Assembly (NCBI GenBank): GCA_051453625.1
Contig: JBOZIK010000001.1
Coordinates: 6,840,509-6,871,720, forward strand
Direction of reading: 5' to 3'
Source of the DNA: Welwitschia mirabilis
Lineage: Eukaryota; Gnetophyta; Gnetopsida; Welwitschiales
Length of the DNA stretch: 31,212 nt
Positions 11,485 through 20,039 of the stretch are shown one piece after another. The translations under genes and the position numbers were made by a program. The notes below the pieces were generated by a model. That model had not been told where the DNA came from. It saw only the letters and a list, made by a program, of their open reading frames with translations, and made no database searches. The stretch's first letter is position 1, and every line of letters starts with the position of its first letter.

Positions 11485-12187
11485 ACATCCCCAAATTTTT
11501 TAAAAACTTAATAAAAATTAATAAGCTAAAAGAATTGACACCTCTATCCATCATTTGATTTGGAGCCAATAAAGCAAGAGTGCAACTAGTGAGACACTCA
11601 TTCTCCATCCAAGAAGTCATGAATTCAAACTTTTAGATATCCTCCTTGATATACTATGAGGCCCTCTGCAAAACTAAAACATTCATAGGTTTAAACACAT
11701 TTCGACATCCTACTTAACACACTATGAGGCCCTACACATAATTAAAACACTCTCTTTGGTGATCATCATGGCTACTTCCAAGCAAAGTAAGTCACTAAAA
11801 GTTTCAACTTCCCTCTATTTCGACATTCCCCAAATTTTTCAAAAATAATAAAAATTAATAAGCTAAAATAATTGATGCCTCCATCCATCGTTTGAGTTGA
11901 TGCCAATAATGTAATAAAGCAAGTAGTGAGACACTCATCCTCCATTTAAGAAGTCATGAATCTAAATTTTTAGACGTCTTTTTTGACACATTTATGAGGC
12001 CCTATAAGGCCCTATACACAATTAAAACATTCATAGGTTCAAGCATTTAGCCTACTTGACACACTATGAGGCCTTGCACCTATTTAAACATTCTTTTGGG
12101 CGATCGTCCTTTTGGGCGATCGTCGTGATTGTACTTCCAAAAAAAGTAAGTAACTAAAAGTTTTTAAGTTCAACTTCCCTCTATTTC
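11485..12187 (+). repeat. Tandem repeat of ~350-bp units with tRNA-like boxes
   Basis: Two diverged units, about 11485-11820 and 11821-12187, share this order: CCCAAATTTTT, an A-rich stretch, AATTAATAAGCTAAAA, a tRNA-like segment, ACTATGAGGCCCT phrases repeated two or three times, and an end in TTCAACTTCCCTCTATTT. Inside each unit TAGTGAGACACTC (A-box-like) is followed some 25-30 bases later by AAGTCATGAATTCAAAC or its variant (B-box-like), at 11584-11630 and 11922-11967. In the first unit a TTCT/AGAA stem can form an anticodon-type arm. This suits a tRNA-derived SINE-like repeat or an LTR subrepeat. The units are far more alike to each other than to anything else in the window. Confidence 0.55.
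12093..12124. repeat. Perfect 16-bp tandem duplication with CGATCG core
   Basis: CTTTTGGGCGATCGTC occurs twice back to back (12093-12108 and 12109-12124) with no difference. It sits in the second unit of the larger repeat. The first unit has a single decayed version (CTTTGGTGATCATC at about 11754), in which both CG steps of the core have become TG/CA. Confidence 0.9.
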
Positions 12188-12450
12188 ATTTGGTTAAAGT
12201 TGGCTTTGTAACTAAAAGGTACATAAACATAGTGTACTAATAAAGAAATACATCATAAAAAAGTTTGATTTGAATATCATAATGTACTAATATGCTATTG
12301 TATAAGTAGAATAACTAGTCTCTAAAATATTTTACACAGACAAACACCCTCATAATTCATTTTAGTATTTTCTCAACCGAAACGTAAACCTTGTTATCCC
12401 ATTTTTGTAATTCTGTAAACATTAGTGTAAGTCACTAAGGTTAATTGATG
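12188..12450. other. AT-rich spacer before the GC-richer gene island
   Basis: No gene is seen. Base composition changes sharply at about 12450, where the receptor-kinase gene island begins. Confidence 0.5.
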
Positions 12451-12760
12451 CAGAAGGCAGGGTGGAGCCCTAGTTCATCTTTCCAAGAAGACCTGCACCG
12501 AAAACGCTGAGAACGAATTTTCTGGACACTGAAGTTGTTGCAGAAAGAGTTATTTATATCGTCAAAAACCAGACCTCTTCATGGAAGTAGCGGCAGATCC
12601 ATCAGAGATCTGCTGGACGATGTGGTTAATTTCCCAGGAATCGCAGGAAAGAGCCGCTTTCTCTTACCACTTTCCATTTTCTTTTCTCTGTAGCCAACTC
12701 TGCCATATCATGAAGTTAAGAAACTGAAACTGTCACAGTTTAGAGAATATTAGGTTAGAT
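12451..12760 (-). other. Probable 3' untranslated region/downstream flank of the receptor-kinase gene
   Basis: This non-coding stretch directly downstream (minus strand) of the TAG stop at 12763-12761 keeps the higher GC content of the gene. The extent of the 3' UTR is inferred from composition only. No canonical AATAAA was found on the minus strand; AAATAA at about 12556-12551 is the closest variant. Confidence 0.35.
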
Positions 12761-15700
12761 CTAGGTTTCTTGAGTGATCTCTGACTCGATTTTGCGAACG
12801 ATGGAGCTCATTGAAGGCCTTTGGCCTGGAAATTCGCTGGTACATGCCAGAGCGATCTTTCCCAAAGTCGTAACTTCTGTTATCGAAAAATTGCCGAAGA
12901 GCTTTGGATCGACAAGCTCCTCGACTTTGCCGGAATCCATGAGGCTTTTAAGGGAACGCTGCGAGCGAAAATCCGGACTAACGTTGCCGCTGGTAACCCC
13001 CGTCAATAAGTGAAGCAAGAGCTTTCCGAACGCATAAATATCGCTCTTGCATGTAAGGCGTCCAACAGCGGTATATTCTGGTGCCAAATTTCCGTCGGCC
13101 GCGGAATTCTTCAGGATTGAGAATAGTATGTCGTCTGCAAGTAGCCTCGGCAATGCGCAGTCGGTTATCTTAGGGTTTAAGTTCTCGTCCAGCTGTATGT
13201 TGGATATGGACAAATTTTGATGGACTATTGGCTCTGGCAGACCGTGATGTAGATATTCGATTCCTGCTCAGAGATTTCAGAATAGTTTAATCAAAAGTTT
13301 AATAAAAAAACCTCTCTCTTTGAGTTGTAAGTTTCTTGAGGAGATTTTGACGGTAGGTTTGCGGCACGTAAGGACATTCCAATGGAAAAGAAAAGGCGAG
13401 TATCCTATTTTCACGTATCGTAGACATATCAACGACGAGAAACTTAGGGACCAGCTTTCACATCGAAGGAATCCGAATAAGGTGCACAAAATCGTAAAAC
13501 GAGTGACTTTTTGAATGGACATAGGATTTGGTTAAACAAAAATCTGTTTCTTCTTCCGAAACTAATCAGAGAAATCAGCAGCATCAGCTGCGTTCGCAAC
13601 AGTTGAATTCTATTGACGTATACCGTAACATAACTAAGATACGCATCGAATCCTTGTTAGGTCCTGTTCATGCATCTTTGGTCCCCAGCCTATATTGTCC
13701 TTTGCAAACTCTTCCTACCTGCTCTTCTGCTTTAGCAAAGCAAATTCGAGACAAATTAAAAATATTAGAAAGCTCTGTTTCACCTATTGTAACATATACG
13801 CTAAGCAGTTTGCTTGAAATTTCTTTGTAGTAAATGACTGCATAAATTGAATTGTTGTTTCTTCGTTCAGAGCTCTGAGATTTTACCATGTTTAGTTCTG
13901 TTACTTGAAGGCCAGTAAAGCATGCTGTTATTGCAGTTGAAATACGAATAATTCTATATCAACAAAATGTTCACTCGGTTACTTTCCTATCAACACGTTT
14001 GTAGCATGACATTATTAACTGTGATATCAGCGCAGCTACCCTACATCAATAATAGCTGGGCACCCTCTGTATCTCTGAACCGGGAAGGAGTCTTCCTAAT
14101 ACGTTGCATAATCAACCTAGCTACTCGCAACAATTGGTTTTTGATTTACGTAAATCTGCTTCAAGAAATACATGCTAAAGATGAGAAAGGCTACTATGAT
14201 GTCAGTGTGTTACCTTTTGCAACTCCACGCACGATCTTGACTCTGGCCGACCAGCTCAGATCTCTCCCGGCTTCTCCTTTCAATCGTTCCAGAAGTGTTC
14301 CATTCTCAAAGAATTCGTAGACCAGGAAGCATTCTGCTCTGGCTTTTGAACAACAAAAGCCTCTCAACTTGATTATATTTTCATGGCAGATTTGTGTCAA
14401 GGATTTCAAACCTTCACGAAATTCAGATTCATCCGTTTTGCAACTCGTCTTGCTGATGCACTTGATGACAACAGTAGTTCCATCCCTTAGGATCCCCTTG
14501 TATACACTACTGAATTCATTTCTACCAAGCAGATTCTTATCTGAAAAATTATTTGTTGCGTATTCAATTTCGCCAAAGTTGATTCTCAGGCTTCCAAGTC
14601 CATGTCCTCTATCTTCAAAAGAATCCCAATCATTAAAATACTCAATAAGTACCAAGGGAGAGGATGATCTTTTACTTTAATCTTCCTTGTAATGTGAACT
14701 TTGATCTGTACTATGCCTAGAACTACTAACATCATATGTAATGCTAACCTTTTGCTTCTATCTTATATGCTAAGAAAATACCAAAGAAACTATTGCAAGG
14801 ATTGTAGCAAATAATAAAGCTGTGACTACACATACAATATCAATTTTTGACAAATGAGATAAAGAAGAATAAGATTGATAGGCTACAGGTATATTTGCTA
14901 ATTTTGAAATGTTTGGTATGGAAGTATTATAACTTGATGAGATGTTGAATATCGATGAGCCAAGAGGCTTAGGCTATGTTGCTACCACTATTGAGTTGCA
15001 AGATGGAAGGTTGAATATTTTATTTTCACATAGCTTAAAGTTATTATAAAACTTGAATCCTTCTTTCAAATCTTCTAGATCTATTTCAAAGAGTAGCATA
15101 AGTCGAAGGGAAAAAACAACTAAAAAAACAAAATTNNNNNNNNNNNNNNNNNNNNNNNNNNNNNNNNNNNNNNNNNNNNNNNNNNNNNNNNNNNNNNNNN
15201 NNNNNNNNNNNNNNNNNNNNNNNNNNNNNNNNNNNAAAGAATCCCAATCACTGGAATACTCAATCAGTACTAAGGGAGAGGGTGATCTCTTACTTTGATC
15301 TTCCTTGTAATGTGAACTTTGGTCTGTACTACGCCTGGCACTGCTAACATCATATGCAGTGCTAACCTTTTTCTTGTGTCTTCTGTGCCAAGCAAATACC
15401 AAAGAAACTACTGCAAAGGTTGTAGCAAATAATAAAGCTATGACTGCACATACAATACCAATTTTTGACGAATGAGACGAAGAAGAACAAGATTGACAGG
15501 GTGCAGGTATATTTGCCGATTCTGGAATGTCTGGTATGGAAGCATTATGACTTGATGAGATGTTGAAGGTCGATGCGCCAAGAGGCTCGGGCTGTGTTGC
15601 TGCCACTGTTGAGTTGCAGGCTGGAAGGTTGAAGATTTTATCTCCACATAGCTTAGAGTTGTTATCAAACTTGAATCCTTCTTGCAAATCTTCCAGATCT

Positions 15701-17193
15701 GTTTCAAAGAGTAGCATAAGCCGAAGGGGCAGAAAAAAACAACTAAAAAAACAAAACTGATATGCTCATGGTCCCGAAAACAAAAGTACCACATGTACTT
15801 CGATTCAAATACATATATCAACACATCTTGTGCAGATATCATATTGATACACCAAAGGAAAACAACGCATTCTTAAGTTTGTGATCTATTGTTGATGACG
15901 AGGACTCGACTCTGGAAATTTCTCGTCACTTGCTTAGCTTTTAGACTGTCGTTGACATTTTCTACTTTTCATCCCCTCTTTTTCCCATCGATGAACGAAG
16001 AAAACAAACAGATTCTTGGAATTAGTTACTGGTTTCCTGTTGCTAATTCATGCAATAGACTAGCAATATCACCTATCAGAAGATTCATATCGAAACTCTT
16101 CCCGATTCAACCAGTTATATTTCCTTCAACCAGCTTATGTGTTATTTTTGGTTATTTTTGCTGAATACCAGAAAAAAGTGTATACCATTGGTTGCTAGGC
16201 CAAACTCAGTGTGCCCACCGCTTCTAGGGCTAGGAAATTTACATATGAACTGAAAGATCAACACCGGTACAAAGTCATCAATAGAGAAGCAATCTCATCA
16301 AAACCAGTAAACATTTTCGAATTGTCAAAAGGCCCGAGTAATCAGGGTATCAAATCATCATTTTCAAAATCCGTAGAAACAACTCTTAACAATGTGGAAC
16401 CATCACATACCTTCAGGAACGCGGCCCGATAGTCTGTTGTTTCTGACATCGAAGACTGTAAGCTGTGGAAGAGATGCCAGGGTTCTCGGAATGGCTCCAG
16501 TGAGATTATTGGAACTAAGGTCGAGCCTGTTGAGAGAACTCAAGCCTCCTAAGGAAGAAGGGATAGCTCCAGTTAGTCGATTACTCTGTAGTGCAAGAAC
16601 TGAGAGTTTTTTCAAAGACCCTAATTCGCTCGGTATAGGCCCAGTCAAATGATTGCAACCAAGCTGCAGAACTGCAAAATAGAAAAAGGTAAACAAAAAG
16701 AAGCACATGTTCAAGAAGAAATTTCTGTTCTGTAATCTCTATGGTTATGGCAGTTTGAGTACAGACCTTGCAAACTGAAGCTGGAGGAAAGTTCAGGAGG
16801 AACAAAGCCCGAGAGAGAATTCATATTGAGGTATAGATCAACTAACTCTGTAAGATTTCCTATTTCTTTGGGGATGGATCCAGACAGATTGTTATAGTGA
16901 AGAAAAAGGCCGCTTAGACACCTTAGGTTAGCAATAGAGGGACTGAGGAAGCCAGAAAGGCCCTTGGCTTGCAGAGATATGTTTCCAACCTTGCCATGCT
17001 GGTTGCATAAGACCCCATCAAAAGTTCCACTACAGGGATCACCTTCAGGCACCCATGAATGCAGCACTTTTCCAGAAGGATCCAGAGCTTCTTTGATGTC
17101 CATCAGAGCTTCAATCTCTAAACTAGAATCAACCCGTTTGGTTGCAGAAACCAGCACCCCGAGGAACACCAGAAACGTTCCTACTGCCTCCAT
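12761..17193 (-). CDS. LRR receptor-like kinase (predicted pseudokinase), 4 exons
   Basis: Exons (minus strand) are 17193-16767, 16671-16411, 15698-14214 and 13263-12761. Introns are 95, 712 and 950 bp, all GT-AG. Exon 3 contains an N gap flanked by a repeat. Counting that repeat once (15698-15236 then 14617-14214) gives 2058 nt, 685 residues, with frame kept. Residues 1-24 are a signal peptide. The LRR N-cap has the GDPC..C pair (C54, C63). Seven LRRs span about 69-237. A PC/CQSC-containing linker follows, then a transmembrane helix at about 309-333 with HRRHKKK after it. The kinase-like domain is about 395-680. Lys436 (VVIK) and APE are present, but the glycine loop is degenerate (GRNEFSSV), the catalytic loop reads HQN (533-535) and DFG is TDC (552-554). 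The start has a good context (AAAAATGG). It closely resembles Arabidopsis At5g51560/At4g22730 (probably LRR-IV subfamily), whose relatives also lack the catalytic Asp. It probably acts at the plasma membrane as a signalling scaffold or co-receptor; its ligand is unknown. Confidence 0.9.
14618..15135 (-). pseudogene. Decayed duplicate of receptor-kinase exon 3 (TM segment)
   Basis: This is a second copy of 15236-15758, covering the last 60 bp of intron 2, the end of the LRR domain, the linker, the transmembrane helix and the juxtamembrane region. Hand alignment gives about 63 substitutions in 518 bp: about 47 GC-to-AT transitions, about 3 AT-to-GC transitions and 13 transversions. CG steps fall from eight to two. 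Three codons became stops: Gln to TAG after VAT, Trp to TAG after VFS, and Gln to TAA after KED. Because intron sequence is included it is a genomic, not a processed, copy. It runs without a break into the intact kinase-coding part at 14617. Either the left contig is a chimera with a paralogous pseudogene, or a partial duplicate really sits in the exon. Confidence 0.85.
15136..15235. other. Assembly gap inside the receptor-kinase exon 3, 100 N
   Basis: Exactly 100 N, separating the decayed and intact copies. Removing it together with the left copy restores one uninterrupted frame. Confidence 0.98.
15236..15758 (-). repeat. Intact copy of the repeated exon-3 segment
   Basis: This copy keeps the open frame of the receptor kinase. 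It includes FKFDNNSKLCG (end of the LRR domain), the cysteine-containing linker, the transmembrane helix and SPLVLIEYSSDWDS, where it meets the gap. The AG acceptor is at 15700-15699, preceded by a T-rich tract. It is taken as the true coding version. Confidence 0.85.
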
Positions 17194-17225
17194 TTTTCGT
17201 CTTTGCTTCGGTAAAACAAAACCAG

Positions 17226-17237
17226 TTAAAAAAACAT
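17226..17237 (-). promoter_or_regulatory. Minimal upstream ORF (Met-Phe-Phe-stop) in the leader
   Basis: On the minus strand ATG TTT TTT TAA lies 32 bases ahead of the receptor-kinase start. If the leader is transcribed here, a scanning ribosome would meet this short frame first. There is no expression evidence. Confidence 0.35.
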
Positions 17238-17259
17238 CTTAGAACCAGGAGCTACGCTG

Positions 17260-17298
17260 TTAACAACGGTCCTCTGCGTTTGTTGTGTTCACATGCAT
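17260..17298 (-). promoter_or_regulatory. Upstream ORF of 12 codons in the leader
   Basis: An ATG at 17298 opens a 12-residue frame (MHVNTTNAEDRC) ending at TAA 17262-17260, entirely upstream of the main start. Together with the minimal upstream frame closer in, it could damp translation. Conservation in relatives is unknown. Confidence 0.35.
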
Positions 17299-17299
17299 G
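17292..17299. promoter_or_regulatory. RY/Sph-type element CATGCATG
   Basis: The perfect 8-bp palindrome CATGCATG is the core bound by B3-domain factors of the ABI3/FUS3/LEC2 group in seed plants. It lies about 100 bp upstream of the start codon and overlaps the first codon of the 12-codon upstream frame. An 8-mer can occur by chance. Confidence 0.25.
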
Positions 17300-17683
17300 G
17301 CCTTTGCCCAAGGGACGAAAAAACTGAAGTTATCTAGAAACCGAATGTCAGAAAAAACTAGCCCGTCGATAACTCAGTTCTTGCTATGGCTGCCACTACG
17401 AAAGTCAATCTAATAAACATCCATCCAGGATTATTCCACTTCCAAGTTGAAGCTTAATCCTGCAACTGGCCCTGCGGCTTTGCCTGTAACAGATGCTACT
17501 CCCGCGGAAAGGTCATTCTGCTAATTTCAGGCGATGTAATGTTCACACTTAAACGACAGACGCGCGTATTAGTCCGGGTGCACTGTAATTAATGGAATCA
17601 ATGATATTTTTAAGCTTCAATGCAATGAAACCCTCTCGCTTTTTAGGACTGTCTTCATGTCACTTTCTTCTTGGGGTATGAGC

Positions 17684-17689
17684 CACGTG
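17684..17689. promoter_or_regulatory. G-box (CACGTG) upstream of the receptor-kinase gene
   Basis: GCCACGTGT is a strong G-box context for bZIP/bHLH factors. It lies about 490 bp upstream of the start codon and would be downstream of the candidate TATA box at 17872. A second copy is at 18554-18559 (ACACGTGTCCAAT). Confidence 0.25.
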
Positions 17690-17871
17690 TAGGTTGCAGT
17701 TTGGGAAAAGAGCAAAGAACGGAAGAGCTAAGCGACTGTTAATCCGCTTCTTAAGTTTGAATTGCAGTGCAGGTTATAACGCCAAAGGAAGGATCCTTCT
17801 TGCTCGGTCAACAGCCCATCCAACGGCTATGATCTCATTTCAGTTGTGTGTCTCAGAAAGGTAAAGGGTTG

Positions 17872-17878
17872 TTTTATA
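17872..17878 (-). promoter_or_regulatory. Candidate TATA box for the receptor-kinase gene
   Basis: CTATAAAAC on the minus strand is the best TATA-like sequence in the roughly 700 bp upstream of the start codon. It implies a leader of about 650 bases, possibly with an intron. The choice rests on motif alone. Confidence 0.3.
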
Positions 17879-18126
17879 GATAACTTCTGCAGATGAACAG
17901 TATGCACATGATCACAGAAATTGGGTCAAGAGTGCATTTCTGGGACCTAAATCCAAAAAAAGCACCACCATGGCCATATCACAGAGAAACTAGGAATGTC
18001 TAGCATTCTAATATGATGCGTGTCGTGTGCCCATTAAGAGAATAACTTTACACAATGTCTCTGCATAAAGGGAATAGCAGAATCATAAAAAGTTTGAAAT
18101 TCGGCGTTACGATTGAAACTGGGAAA

Positions 18127-18135
18127 TATAAAAGG
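18127..18135 (+). promoter_or_regulatory. Divergent TATA-box-like site
   Basis: GGAAATATAAAAGGAGGG on the plus strand is a textbook TATA context pointing away from the receptor-kinase gene. No coding region follows within the GC-richer island, so it would drive a non-coding or lost transcript if it is active at all. Confidence 0.25.
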
Positions 18136-18211
18136 AGGGCCACATGGGTGGGTGGTTGTTGGTCAGTGCGGGAGACGCTTGCGTTTGAATCTGATGGTCT
18201 CAGCAGAAAGC

Positions 18212-18225
18212 CATATGCGCATATG
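18212..18225. repeat. Perfect 14-bp palindrome CATATGCGCATATG
   Basis: The sequence is its own reverse complement over all 14 bases, 77 bp right of the plus-strand TATA-like site. It could bind a dimeric factor or be chance. Confidence 0.5.
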
Positions 18226-18840
18226 CATTGCCTCCATTCTCTCTCCTCTTACATTAAAGACAGTGTGCGCAGGAACGACAGGCAAGCATGATTATATTGG
18301 TGAATATTTCTGATTCTTCATTATAGTCGATTGCTATTACTGATACTCTTCTGACTGCCTACGTTCTTACTTTCTTGAGCAATTTAGCATCCTCAGGTAG
18401 TGCGAATCCTACCTCGCTTTTGGGATTTTTACTGGAGAGAAACAAATCCTCATCCAACAAGGACATGTTTTTGATCCGAGGAAAATCATATAAAGTTCAG
18501 CAAAGGATCCTGGCAAGATGTGAGAGTTGAGGTGACTCCTGAGTGATGCTGAACACGTGTCCAATCACCTGTAAAAATCCCTTGCCTTTTGATTTCATTT
18601 CAAACAGGCTTTGGACTCGTCTTTGTCTTTCAAACCCACATCAAGTCCTTGGTTTTCTGGGTCAGTTTTTCATCGTCACAGTGTGTGGCCGCCGTCTCCC
18701 GCGGATTGCTTTGACCGTAAATCCTAACATAAAAGGATGTCAAAGAATGTTCTGCGCTCATCACGGAATCACGGCATGAACAAGCTCAACGTTGGCATGA
18801 ATTTGCGGGCTTTCAACTCACATTTGAAAACTGGTAACGG

Positions 18841-19103
18841 TTGCTTAACATTAATTGGCTAGTACAGTCTTGGCATCTAACGTGGAAGGTTATACTTTGT
18901 AATACCACTGACATCTTTTATAAAATTAAAATGCAAACGTATATGATTTGTTGTATAGGCATTTTTTTCAAAAGAAGTCTACGTTACCAAGCTGCAAATA
19001 GCCCTTTAGAATATCAAGATGTCCTTTCGTAGGAGTCGAGCGGAGGTCGTTATCAAGTGAATTTTATTTACAAGTTTACTAACCAACTCAGTCTAAACGA
19101 ACC
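18841..19103. other. Transition from GC-richer island to AT-rich repeats
   Basis: No gene. The composition drops back to AT-rich after about 18900. Confidence 0.45.
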
Positions 19104-19511
19104 AAATCGCTTTCATTAACCAACACCCGACAGCCAACCCACTCTTGACTATAACACACTTTTTTTAACGATTTGACGAACGTGGATATTGTAAAATCTC
19201 GTAATTGTTAAGAAAATTTGTACCACATTGAATAAAATTTCTTAATGCAAATGTCAAATGAGGTTCTCTCTAACATCATGAAGGTTAAATATGTAAATTT
19301 AGCTTTCAGTATTATCATGGATTATGTGAGATTTGGCTAGGGCTACCTACAACATAACCCTTAGATCCTATGGGGTTTTTAACTCTCAAACATGAGGAAA
19401 TCACTTATTGAATTTAACTATTGTGCTAAGACCCTCGCTCAAAATTAATTTTATTATATAAGGGCCAGGGTTAATTTAGAACTCATAAAAAGAGATGCAT
19501 GAAGAATAGAC
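19104..19511. repeat. Left copy of direct repeat flanking N gap 19512-19611
   Basis: It begins AAATCGCTTTCATTAACC and ends GAAGAATAGAC. The right copy starts and ends with the same phrases. The copies are about 90-95% identical apart from an indel: the right copy carries some 40-60 extra bases near 19808-19860. No coding potential. Confidence 0.75.
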
Positions 19512-19611
19512 NNNNNNNNNNNNNNNNNNNNNNNNNNNNNNNNNNNNNNNNNNNNNNNNNNNNNNNNNNNNNNNNNNNNNNNNNNNNNNNNNNNNNNNNN
19601 NNNNNNNNNNN
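19512..19611. other. Assembly gap, 100 N
   Basis: Exactly 100 N between two overlapping copies of the same sequence. Confidence 0.98.
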
Positions 19612-20039
19612 AAATCGCTTTCATTAACCAACACCCGACAGCCAACCCACTCTTGACTATAACACCCTTTTTTTAACGATTTGACGAATGTGGATATTGT
19701 AAAACCTCGTAATTGTTAAGAAAATTTGATCACATTGAATAAAATTTCTTAATGCAAATGTAAAATGAGGTTCTCTCTAATATGTAAATTTAGCTTTCAA
19801 TATTATCATACAAAGTAAATTATATGCTTATATTAGATCAATATCTTGTGGGACCTATGAGGATTATATAAGATTTGGTTAGGCCTATCTAGATCCTATG
19901 GGGTTTTTAACTCTCAACCATAAGGAAATCACTTATTGAATTTAACTATTGTGTTAAGACCCTTGCTCAAAATTAATTTTATTATATAAGGGCCAGGGTT
20001 AATTTACAACTCATAGTAAGAGATGCATGAAGAATAGAC
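19612..20039. repeat. Right copy of direct repeat flanking N gap 19512-19611
   Basis: This 428-bp copy of 19104-19511 starts at the first base after the gap. The extra segment containing TGCTTATATTAGATC is absent from the left copy. That indel is what one would expect between two haplotypes or two element copies, and may be why the assembler did not merge the ends. Confidence 0.75.

Larger units (their letters stand above)
17194..18840. other. GC-richer 5' flank, no protein gene recognised
   Basis: This stretch shares the higher GC content of the receptor-kinase gene but no frame in it looks coding. The longest (78 codons, at 18055-18291 and 18543-18779, plus strand) have no family resemblance. 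It probably holds the promoter and leader of the minus-strand gene. A plus-strand TATAAAAGG at 18127-18135 and a perfect 14-bp palindrome at 18212-18225 are listed separately. Confidence 0.4.

Noticed and set aside
14618-15135. Decayed copy as an alternative allele of the gene
   Set aside because: About 12% divergence, almost all in one direction and with three stops, is not what allelic variation looks like; the other gap-flanking pairs show what two alleles might look like.
14974-15717. Single 247-codon frame spanning the gap in the receptor-kinase exon as an independent protein
   Set aside because: It reads through the N gap from the intact copy into the decayed copy and stops at a nonsense codon; it is not a real product.
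12774-17327. Plus-strand frames of 60-117 codons across the receptor-kinase gene
   Set aside because: They are antisense shadows of the minus-strand exons and introns with no family resemblance.
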